Source: Verrucomicrobiota bacterium (GTDB lineage: Bacteria > Verrucomicrobiota > Verrucomicrobiia > Opitutales > Opitutaceae). Taken from it: a stretch of DNA of 40,996 bases. Location: positions 1-40,996 of the forward strand of contig JAEWIY010000188.1 in assembly GCA_023386835.1 (NCBI GenBank), read 5' to 3'. The notes beneath the pieces are model-generated. The model had not been told where the DNA came from, ran no database searches, and saw only the letters and a list, made by a program, of their open reading frames with translations. Of the stretch, positions 1 through 6,996 are shown in pieces. Position 1 is the first letter of the stretch. Every line of letters begins with the position of its first letter. The position numbers were made by a program, and so were the translations under genes.

Positions 1-881
1 GTGTGCAGGAGGTCCTGCAAGAAGGGTTGATCGCGTGCATGAGCGTCGTCGGTGAGGTCTTTATGCACAACATCCTCTACGTTCCCGAAGTGCTCATCGC
101 CGCACGCGCGATGAAGGCGGCGATGTCCGTGCTCAAACCCTTGCTGACCGCCCACGGCGAAGGCTCCGGTTCCACGGGTCGCCTGCTCATGGGCACGGTC
201 CGCGGCGACTTGCATGACATTGGCAAGAACCTCGTCTGCATGATGGCCGAGGGCGCCGGTTTCCAGGTGAAGGACATCGGCGTGGATCAAAGCGTCGAAA
301 AGTTCCTCGCGGCTGCGGATGAATTCAAGCCGGACATCGTCGGCATGAGCGCGCTGCTCACGACCACGATGACGTACATGAAAACCGTCATCGACGGCTT
401 CCAGGCCGCGAACCTGGGCCACGTGAAGATGGCGATCGGCGGCGCCCCCATCAGCCAGATGTTCGCCGACGAGATCGGCGCCGACGGCTACGGCGCGGAT
501 GCGTCGAGCGCGGTCGATCTCTTCCTGCACCTCGTCGGCAAGGGCGATGATCGTCCCGAGCCCGCGCGCGAAGCCACACCGGCCGCCGACACGAGCGCCA
601 GCGCGGCCGCGCGGCCGGCGGATCTCGTTTCGCGCTACCAGATCCTCTACTGGCAGGACATTCCTTCCCAGCTGAAGGTCTGGGACGACTTCGATGAGGT
701 GAAGATGGATCTGCCGCCGCGCTTCATGGAGCGGATTGATGCGACCGCGCAGCGGCTCGGGCTGATCTCCGCGGACGCCTACGCCGCACAGCTGCGCTGG
801 GGCGAAGAGCTCGAACGTCCAGGGCCCGCCGCGGAGGTGGCAAAAGCCCTGTGCCAGGAGCTCGAGGCCGCTCACCCCTGA
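1..881 (+). CDS. Corrinoid (B12-binding) methyl-carrier protein with C-terminal PF13769-like domain, 5' partial
   Basis: Methyl-carrying cobalamin protein of the MtbC/MttC/MtgC type. It would accept a methyl group from a substrate-specific methyltransferase and pass it to tetrahydrofolate. The gene runs off the left edge; the frame is open from base 3 and most of the usual N-terminal helical domain is missing. The B12 signature D-x-H-x-x-G is present as DLHDIG, with the cobalt-ligand His codon at 213-215, followed by the conserved stretch GMSALLTTTM. After a low-complexity Ala/Pro/Thr linker (about 545-625), bases 630-870 encode a second region, starting RYQILYWQDIPSQ and containing PPRFMERID and DAY, that resembles the stand-alone 'virulence factor' family PF13769. 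In other bacteria, to my knowledge, that family sits beside MTHFR/corrinoid genes. The corrinoid assignment is secure; the fused-domain assignment is from memory of the family pattern. It is the first visible gene of the C1 operon. Confidence 0.9.
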   Translation, partial: VQEVLQEGLIACMSVVGEVFMHNILYVPEVLIAARAMKAAMSVLKPLLTAHGEGSGSTGRLLMGTVRGDLHDIGKNLVCMMAEGAGFQVKDIGVDQSVEKFLAAADEFKPDIVGMSALLTTTMTYMKTVIDGFQAANLGHVKMAIGGAPISQMFADEIGADGYGADASSAVDLFLHLVGKGDDRPEPAREATPAADTSASAAARPADLVSRYQILYWQDIPSQLKVWDDFDEVKMDLPPRFMERIDATAQRLGLISADAYAAQLRWGEELERPGPAAEVAKALCQELEAAHP

Positions 882-1006
882 TCGTCCGCGTCCGTGCGGC
901 GGCTCCGGCTCACATCCCCGCCGCACTTTCCGGGACGCTGATTGGAATCGATGTGAGCGACCTCGTGGTCGGCGGATGACCCCACCTCCGCCGGCCGGCC
1001 CGCCCC

Positions 1007-2599
1007 ATGCACTCGCTCGCCGATACCTTTGCTGCCTCTGGCCGGTTCCTCGTCGGAACTGAGCTCGTCTCGGTGCGCGGCTCGATGGCGGAGGCGAGCG
1101 CGCTGAAAGCGAGGGACTTCGCGCGCGAGCTGGTGGAGTATCCGACCGTCGACTGGATCTCGATCACCGACAACGCCGGCGGCAACCCGCAGCTGGCCCC
1201 AACCGCGCTCGGCAAGCCCATCCTGTATTCCGGCAAGGAGGTGGTGATTCACCTCACGTGCAAGGACCTCAACCGAAACGGACTCGAGAGCGAGGCGTGG
1301 CTGCTGCACAGCGAAGGGTTTCACAACATCCTCGCCATGACGGGCGACTTCCCGGTCGCTGGCAATGGCGGCACGGCCAAGCCGGTCTTCGACATCGATT
1401 CGGTGGGGCTGATCTCGATGTTGCGGCAGATGAACGACGGTTTCGATCCCAAGGACGAACGCCAGCGCACGCGCCGTCTCACCCGCACGCAGTTCCTGAT
1501 CGGCGCCGTCACGTCCAACTACAAGCTGCGCGAGGGCGAGTTGATGCCGCAGTACGCCAAGCTCGCGGCCAAGATCCGCGCCGGAGCGCGCTTCATCATC
1601 AACCAGGTCGGCTATGACGCGGCCAAGATGCACGAGCTCCGCGTGTACATGGATCAACACGCGCTCGGCCATGTGCCGCTGGTGGGCAACGTCTACGTGC
1701 TCAACGCACGGGTGGCCGAACTGTTTCACGCCGGCCGGGTGCCCGGAGTAATCGTATCCGAGGCTCTGCTACAGCTGTGCCGGCGCCACGCCGTTTCCGC
1801 GGACAAGGGGCGCGCCTTCTTCCACGAGCTGGCAGCCCGGCAGATCGCGATCTATCGCGGCCTTGGCTACCGCGGCGTTTACCTGGGCGGCGTACACTCG
1901 CTGGCCGCGATCGACCAGATCCTGCAACTCGAGCGCACCTTCGCCGCGGACGACTGGCGGGGTTTCGTTCGTGACCTCAGTTTTTCGCGGCCCGGCGAGT
2001 TTTTCTTCTATCAACGCGACCCGGCCACCGGGCTGATCGATCCGCAGCAACCGGCGGCCGCGCCGCGGCAGCCATCACGCCATGTGGGACCGCTCTACAC
2101 GCTCTCCAAGTGGACGCACGCCAGCCTCTTCACGCCCGGCTCGCCGCTCTTCCGCTGGGGGCAGCGGGTCTGCGCGAACGCCCGCGATCCGCTGCAGGGC
2201 CCCGCGCCGCTGCGCACGCTCGAACACCTGAGCAAGGCGCTGCTCTTCCGCTGCCGGGACTGCGGAGACTGCTCGTTGCCGGAGATCGCCTACCTTTGTC
2301 CTGAATCCCAATGCGCCAAGAACCAGCGCAACGGCCCCTGCGGCGGCACCCGGGACGGCCGGTGTGAAGTGGATGGATACGGCGACTGCATCTGGCTGCG
2401 CGCCTACGAGCGCCTGAAACATGACGGCCAGGCCGACCACCTGCTGGACCACGCGCCCGTCATTCAGAACCAGGGTCTGCGCGGCACCTCCTCCTGGGCG
2501 AATTTCTGGCTCGGCCGCGATCATGCGACCGCGCAACCCGTGAATGCTTCTGCCGCGCCCACCGCGGCTCCTGCTCCTCCCCCAACTCCTGCTGTATGA
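1007..2599 (+). CDS. Methylenetetrahydrofolate reductase with Cys-rich C-terminal domain (MTHFR_C type)
   Basis: 530-residue two-part protein. Residues about 10-330 form the TIM barrel of the MetF family, converting 5,10-methylene-THF and 5-methyl-THF; motifs seen include GTELVSVRG, SITDNAGGNP and ILAMTGDFP. Residues about 405-475 form a cysteine-rich module (RCRDCGDC, CPESQCAKNQRNGPCGG, CEV, CIW) typical of the MTHFR_C family (PF12225), found in corrinoid/C1 clusters and absent from ordinary biosynthetic MetF; it probably binds a metal or FeS cluster. A Pro/Ala-rich tail follows. The ATG at 1007 leaves a 125-bp gap after the corrinoid gene, and its stop overlaps the next start (ATGA at 2596). 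In this setting it likely oxidises methyl-THF derived from demethylation, but the direction is inference. Confidence 0.92.
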   Translation: MHSLADTFAASGRFLVGTELVSVRGSMAEASALKARDFARELVEYPTVDWISITDNAGGNPQLAPTALGKPILYSGKEVVIHLTCKDLNRNGLESEAWLLHSEGFHNILAMTGDFPVAGNGGTAKPVFDIDSVGLISMLRQMNDGFDPKDERQRTRRLTRTQFLIGAVTSNYKLREGELMPQYAKLAAKIRAGARFIINQVGYDAAKMHELRVYMDQHALGHVPLVGNVYVLNARVAELFHAGRVPGVIVSEALLQLCRRHAVSADKGRAFFHELAARQIAIYRGLGYRGVYLGGVHSLAAIDQILQLERTFAADDWRGFVRDLSFSRPGEFFFYQRDPATGLIDPQQPAAAPRQPSRHVGPLYTLSKWTHASLFTPGSPLFRWGQRVCANARDPLQGPAPLRTLEHLSKALLFRCRDCGDCSLPEIAYLCPESQCAKNQRNGPCGGTRDGRCEVDGYGDCIWLRAYERLKHDGQADHLLDHAPVIQNQGLRGTSSWANFWLGRDHATAQPVNASAAPTAAPAPPPTPAV

Positions 2600-3534
2600 C
2601 GACCTCCCCTCGCCTGAACCTGATCGGCGAACTCATGAACAACTCCTACGCCCGGGCGCGCCGGGCGTTCACGGCGCGCAGCGCCGAGGAGTACCGCCAG
2701 CTCGCCGTCACGCAGGCCAACCTCGGAGCGCGTTACCTGACCCTCAATCTCGACGGCACCCAGCGGATCCAGGTGCGCATGGAGGAGATGCTGGCGTTCC
2801 TGCCCGAGGTGATTGCTGGTATTCAGGAAGCGACGACAACCCCGCTGGCCTTTGACAACCCGTCCGTGCGTTACCACGAGGTCGCGCTGGCCCACTACAA
2901 CCGGGAGCGCAGCGGTCCGCCCATTCTCAACTCGATCGCCGCTTCCCGCGAAAGTCTGGATCGCATGATCGATCTCGTCCGCGGCTACGACACGCACGTC
3001 ATCGTCATGGCCTCCGAGCATTTCACCCCCGGCGGCACAGCGCAGTGCCTGCGGGCGGAGGATGCGCACGCCGCCGCCCGACATTTCGTCGAGCTCCTCG
3101 TCACGAAGGCCGGGCGCACGACGGACCAGATCCTGATTGATCCTGGCCTGGCCCCGGTCGGCGCCGACACCTATGGGCTCGTCAACATCGGCTTGGATGC
3201 GATGCAGCTGATTCGCCGGGATCCCGATCTGCGCGGCGTGCATCTGGTCGTGGGCTTGTCGAATTTTGCGTGGGGCACACCCAAGGGCGTGCGCGAACAA
3301 CTGGAAAACGCGTACCTCACCCTCGCGATGGAGCGCGGCCTCGATTACGCGCTGGCCAATCCCGAGAAGGAGCCCGGCCCGCTGCCAGCCGATCATCCGA
3401 TGGTCGGACAACTGCGCGACGCGCTGGAGGCCGGGCGGCCGCAGGAGGGTGAATCCCAGGAAATGGCGGGTTTTCGCCAGGCCGAGGCAATCATGGCGAT
3501 CTGCCAGGAACACCAGGCCGAAGTCGAACCGTGA
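2596..3534 (+). CDS. Methyltetrahydrofolate:corrinoid methyltransferase (pterin-binding TIM barrel)
   Basis: 312 residues. Member of the pterin-binding family (AcsE/MtgA/MtvA and the MetH folate module), which moves a methyl group between a corrinoid protein and tetrahydrofolate. Recognisable blocks are LIGELMNNSYARARRAF at the N-terminus, FDNPSV, ILNSI, ILIDPGLAPVGAD and VVGLSNFAWG, in the order expected of the barrel. The start codon overlaps the MTHFR stop by four bases and its own stop overlaps the next GTG start, so it is translationally coupled on both sides. With the corrinoid protein and MTHFR it forms the core of a methylamine or betaine demethylation route; the substrate-specific MttB-like enzyme is not in the window and may lie to the left. 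Confidence 0.93.
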   Translation: MTTSPRLNLIGELMNNSYARARRAFTARSAEEYRQLAVTQANLGARYLTLNLDGTQRIQVRMEEMLAFLPEVIAGIQEATTTPLAFDNPSVRYHEVALAHYNRERSGPPILNSIAASRESLDRMIDLVRGYDTHVIVMASEHFTPGGTAQCLRAEDAHAAARHFVELLVTKAGRTTDQILIDPGLAPVGADTYGLVNIGLDAMQLIRRDPDLRGVHLVVGLSNFAWGTPKGVREQLENAYLTLAMERGLDYALANPEKEPGPLPADHPMVGQLRDALEAGRPQEGESQEMAGFRQAEAIMAICQEHQAEVEP

Positions 3535-4862
3535 GTCACGCCGCGCCACCACCCGTCCCCACCGGCGCGCCCGCTGCCGGCGCCCCTTGGCCCACGCCCC
3601 AGGCGGGTGATCCTGTCTGGCTGCAGGTCGGACAGTTGTTCGACGGCGGGAGCGGCGCCACCCTGCGGGACGCCCACCTCGTTTTTGATGCCACGCGTAT
3701 TCGCTACCTGGGCACGGCCGATCGGCCGCCGCCAGCCGAGCTGATTCGGGCGGGCCAGCGGAGACCGGATCGGCAACTGCCGGACCACTCCGCCCTGCCC
3801 GGGCTGACCGACGCCCATGCCCACCTCTTCCTCGAGGGCGGCGAACTCGATCTCGAGAAACGTGCGGCGTACCTCAAGCAGGACGCAGCGACGTTGCTGC
3901 GCTTGGCCGAAGCGCGACTGGAACCGCTGGTCCGGCTCGGGGTGATCGGCGTTCGTGACGCCGGTGACCGCAATGGCGTGGGCCTCGCGCTGAGCCGGCA
4001 GGCCGAACGCACAACCGACCGGCCGCTGATGCCCCACCTCGACAGTCCCGGGGCCGCCATCCACCACCAGGGCCGGTACGGCAGTTTTATGGGTGAACCG
4101 CTCGAGCAGCACGCTTCACCCCGTGCGTGCGTGGAGGCTCGGGTCGCGGCCGGCGCGGACCGTATCAAGTTGATCCCTACGGGCATCATCAATTTTAAAC
4201 AGGGCCTCGTCACAGCCCCTCCGCAGATGACGACCGACGAGATCGTGGAGCTCGTCGCCGCGGCGCACGCGCTGGGCCGGCAGACGTTCGCGCACGCCTC
4301 GGGTGACGCGGGCATCGACCGGGTGATCGATGGCGGCGTCGACTCGGTGGAACACGGCTTTTTCATCCGCGACGATCAGCTCGCGCGGTTGCGCGATCGC
4401 CAGTCGGCGTGGGTGCCGACCTTCGCGCCGGTGCAACTGCAGGTCGATTGCGCGGACCGGATGGGCTGGGACGATACCGTGGTCGCCCACCTCCGCCGGA
4501 TCCTGGAGGCGCACGCGGCCAGTCTGGTCAAGGCACACGCGCTGGGGGTGCAGATCGTGGCAGGCAGCGACGCCGGTTCGGTTGGCGTGGCGCATGGCTT
4601 TGGACTGTTGCGCGAACTCGAGTTGATGGAGGCGGCCGGGCTTCCCGCGGCCGCCGTGCTGCACGCAGCCACTGGCGCGGGCAGCGACCGATTTGCCTAC
4701 AAGGAACGCTTCGGGCGGCTCGCGGCGGGTTATCGCAGCCGTTTTCTGCTGTTGGAGCGCTCTCCGCTGGAAACGGTTTCCCACCTCCGCGGACCGGGCT
4801 GGGTGGTGTTTGATGGCAACGTCTACGAAAAGGATGCGGGCGTGACTCCAAACGGAATGTAG
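3531..4862 (+). CDS. Amidohydrolase family protein (imidazolonepropionase-like)
   Basis: 443 residues, metal-dependent amidohydrolase superfamily. Visible ligands: HxH at H96/H98 (GLTDAHAHLF), a possible metal-bridging Lys at K213 (RIKLIPTG), H255 (TFAHASGD), H275 (VEHGFF) and the catalytic Asp D347 (VAGSDAG). This set matches the imidazolonepropionase/prolidase-like branch that hydrolyses cyclic amides or peptides. The GTG start overlaps the previous stop (GTGA), so it is embedded in the C1 operon. The first ~28 residues are Pro/Ala-rich and poorly conserved in appearance; a later start is possible but would break the coupling. The substrate is unknown. A ring-opening or deacylating step that prepares a methylated compound for demethylation is an inference from position only. 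Confidence 0.88.
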   Translation: MSHAAPPPVPTGAPAAGAPWPTPQAGDPVWLQVGQLFDGGSGATLRDAHLVFDATRIRYLGTADRPPPAELIRAGQRRPDRQLPDHSALPGLTDAHAHLFLEGGELDLEKRAAYLKQDAATLLRLAEARLEPLVRLGVIGVRDAGDRNGVGLALSRQAERTTDRPLMPHLDSPGAAIHHQGRYGSFMGEPLEQHASPRACVEARVAAGADRIKLIPTGIINFKQGLVTAPPQMTTDEIVELVAAAHALGRQTFAHASGDAGIDRVIDGGVDSVEHGFFIRDDQLARLRDRQSAWVPTFAPVQLQVDCADRMGWDDTVVAHLRRILEAHAASLVKAHALGVQIVAGSDAGSVGVAHGFGLLRELELMEAAGLPAAAVLHAATGAGSDRFAYKERFGRLAAGYRSRFLLLERSPLETVSHLRGPGWVVFDGNVYEKDAGVTPNGM

Positions 4863-4878
4863 CTTGGGCTGACCAAGC

Positions 4879-5820
4879 ATGTTCCCCGCTCCTTCCGAAC
4901 TCGATCAATCCACCTCTCTCGCCCTCCACGAAGTCGTCCGCCAGCGCCCGTTGGTGTGCGACGGCGCCATGGGTACGCAACTCATGCTGGCCGGCCTCGA
5001 ACAAGGCGCCTGCGGCGAGGCTTGGAATTTGACGCACCCGGACCGCGTGCTGGCAATCCAGCGACGCTACGCCGAGGCCGGGGCGGACTGCCTGATCACC
5101 AACACGTTCGGTGGCAGCCGGATCATGCTGCGCCGCCACGGCCACGAGGCGGAGCTGGCGGAGATCAACCGCGCCGGCGCGCGCATCGCCCGCGAAGCTT
5201 TCGGCGGGCGGACCGGTTACGTGCTGGGCGACATCGGCCCACTCGGCGCGTTGCTCGAACCCTACGGTGATTTGTCCGAGGAGAACGCCCAAGCGGCGTT
5301 GATCGAACAGGCGTCCGCGCTCGTCGAGGCGGGAGTCGACGCCATCATCATCGAAACGCAGACCGGCCTCGAAGAACTCGGCCTGGCGATCGCGGCGGCC
5401 AAGACCGCCGGCGCGCGCACAATCATCGCCTCGCTCGCCTACGACCTGTCGACCGATGGCACGTTCTTCAAAACGATGATGGGCATCTCGCCCGAACAAG
5501 CGGCGGAGTTTGCCGAGGAACACGGGGCGCACATCATCGCGCTCAACTGCGGCACCGGCATGGACATGGCCGCGGCGGCCCGCGTCGCGCAGCAGTACCG
5601 CGACGCTTCACCGTTGCCGATTATGGTTCAGCCCAACGCCGGCCTGCCGGTGTTGGAGAACCTGAAGGCCGTCTACAAACAACTGCCGGCCGACATGGCC
5701 AAGGACGTGCCATCCGTGCTCAACGCCGGCGTCTCCATCATCGGCTCGTGCTGCGGCAGCACCCCCGACCACACCCGCGCCATCCGCGCTGAAGTCGACG
5801 CCTTCCTCGCCCGGCGCTGA
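4879..5820 (+). CDS. Homocysteine S-methyltransferase family protein (betaine-homocysteine type)
   Basis: 313 residues, single-domain S-methyl_trans protein related to the N-terminal module of MetH and to BHMT. It would transfer a methyl group to homocysteine to make methionine. The three zinc-binding cysteines are present: C224 in LNCGTG and C291/C292 in GSCCGS. The N-terminal DGAMGTQL motif and TNTFGGS are also intact. It lacks folate- and B12-binding modules, so the donor must be a methylated small molecule or an external methylcorrinoid. It starts 16 bases after the amidohydrolase and links the operon to methionine/SAM supply. Length is normal for BHMT-like bacterial enzymes. Confidence 0.92.
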   Translation: MFPAPSELDQSTSLALHEVVRQRPLVCDGAMGTQLMLAGLEQGACGEAWNLTHPDRVLAIQRRYAEAGADCLITNTFGGSRIMLRRHGHEAELAEINRAGARIAREAFGGRTGYVLGDIGPLGALLEPYGDLSEENAQAALIEQASALVEAGVDAIIIETQTGLEELGLAIAAAKTAGARTIIASLAYDLSTDGTFFKTMMGISPEQAAEFAEEHGAHIIALNCGTGMDMAAAARVAQQYRDASPLPIMVQPNAGLPVLENLKAVYKQLPADMAKDVPSVLNAGVSIIGSCCGSTPDHTRAIRAEVDAFLARR

Positions 5821-5833
5821 GCCGTTCAACGGC
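5821..5833. repeat. Short inverted repeat after the homocysteine methyltransferase
   Basis: GCCGTT-C-AACGGC directly follows the stop codon. It has a perfect 6-bp stem but only a 1-base centre and no T-run, so it is a weak candidate for a pause or mRNA-stabilising hairpin rather than an intrinsic terminator. Confidence 0.3.
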
Positions 5834-5926
5834 CGCAGCCGTCACTGGCGCAGCCCGACGGTGTCAGCAACTCACGCCGACACCGTGCTTACCGCCCGCT
5901 CGCGCGCCGATGCCTCCCTTCTCGCC

Positions 5927-6700
5927 ATGAACCAATCGACATTCCCCGAAGTGTTCTCCCTGGAAGGGCAACTCGCTGTCATCACCGGCGGCGGCACCGG
6001 CATCGGCCTGGCAGTCGCGCGCGGGCTGCATGCGGCCGGCGCGCGGGTGGTGCTCGTGGGACGGCGAGTGGCGGAGTTGACGGCGTCGGCTGAGAGCATC
6101 GGCGCCGGCGCGGCTCACATTGTGCACGACCTGACGGAGCTGGAGAAAGCGCCGGCCTTGGTGGAGCGCATCACGCGTGAGCACGGTCCGATCAGCTGCC
6201 TGATTAACAACGCCGGTATTCACCTCAAGAAGCCGGCGGTCGATACGACGGCGGAGGAGTTTCAAGGCGTGCTCACCACGCACATCCTCGGCGCGCACGC
6301 GCTCACGCGTCAGGTCATCCCCGGCATGATCGAACGCGGCCAGGGCAGTATCCTCTTTATGGCGTCCATGGCGTCGCTTTTTGGCATCCCGCTCGTCGTC
6401 GCCTACAGCGCGGCCAAGTCCGCCATGCTCGGCATGGTACGCACGTTGGCCACGGAGCTGTCGCCCCACGGCGTGCGGGTCAACGCGATCGCGCCCGGCT
6501 GGATCGACACCGACATGTCTCGACGCGCGCTCGACAACGACCCCGCGCGTAAGGCGAAAATTCTGAGCCGCACGCCGATGAACCGACTGGGCGATCCCGC
6601 CGACATCGGGTGGGCCGCCGTTTACCTCTGCTCGCCCGCGGCCCGGTTCATCACCGGAATCACGCTGCCCATCGACGGCGGCGTCAGCATGGGCTTTTAG
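5927..6700 (+). CDS. SDR family NAD(P)-dependent oxidoreductase
   Basis: 257 residues from the ATG at 5927. A GTG at 5861 would add 22 poorly conserved residues, but the SDR fold begins at FSLEGQLAVITGGG, so the ATG is preferred. Classical SDR marks: cofactor-binding TGGGTGIG near residue 22, NNAG in the middle, the catalytic Ser in the SMASLFG region, and YSAAKS carrying the Tyr and Lys. The C-terminal PIDGGVSMGF is typical of gluconate 5-dehydrogenase/3-oxoacyl-ACP reductase-like SDRs. It lies 106 bases after the methyltransferase and may be the last gene of the C1 operon or an independent gene. The substrate cannot be read from the sequence. Confidence 0.92.
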   Translation: MNQSTFPEVFSLEGQLAVITGGGTGIGLAVARGLHAAGARVVLVGRRVAELTASAESIGAGAAHIVHDLTELEKAPALVERITREHGPISCLINNAGIHLKKPAVDTTAEEFQGVLTTHILGAHALTRQVIPGMIERGQGSILFMASMASLFGIPLVVAYSAAKSAMLGMVRTLATELSPHGVRVNAIAPGWIDTDMSRRALDNDPARKAKILSRTPMNRLGDPADIGWAAVYLCSPAARFITGITLPIDGGVSMGF

Positions 6701-6876
6701 GAGGCGGTAAGCGTTAAGCAATAAGCGGTAAGCTGAGACGCTGAGCCGCAAAGAAGCACAGAAGGCGCAAAAGGGAACGCCGCCGCGGTACCGCGTCCTC
6801 TGCGCGTGTTGCGCTCTCTTTCGCTAAACACCGACCGCACTAAGCTTATGGCCTAACGCTGATCGCCTAAAGCCTC
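6701..6876. repeat. 176-bp degenerate palindromic intergenic element (copy 1)
   Basis: Begins immediately after the SDR stop. The outer 34 bases (6701-6734) pair with the reverse complement of 6843-6876 at 24 of 34 positions. The inner arms carry purine-rich CGCAAAG-like words on the left (6747-6775) and their CTTTCGC/CTCTGCG-like counterparts on the right. The exact centre is the perfect 12-bp palindrome CGCGGTACCGCG (6784-6795). No gene is visible in it. It resembles the decayed 'CGCAAAG' intergenic mosaic sequences seen between genes in various bacteria; see also 32655-32797. Confidence 0.7.
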
Positions 6877-6888
6877 CCGCCCCCCCCG

Positions 6889-6906
6889 CCTAGCCGAACG
6901 GCTAGG
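6889..6906. repeat. Perfect 8-bp inverted repeat upstream of the MBOAT gene
   Basis: CCTAGCCG-AA-CGGCTAGG, followed by a partial third copy of the ACTAGCCGG word at 6910-6918. It lies about 90 bases before the MBOAT start and has no T-run, so it may be an operator or structured leader rather than a terminator. The role is unknown. Confidence 0.4.
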
Positions 6907-6996
6907 CCGACTAGCCGGGCGGCCCAGTGCAGGGGAAAACGATCTCGGGCAGGATCGGCGATCCACCGATCACATCCACCCACCTGATCGTTTCCC

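Noticed and set aside
872..1729. 285-codon minus-strand frame opposite MTHFR
   Set aside because: Antisense to a conserved TIM-barrel enzyme, low-complexity His/Arg/Val-rich translation, no family pattern.
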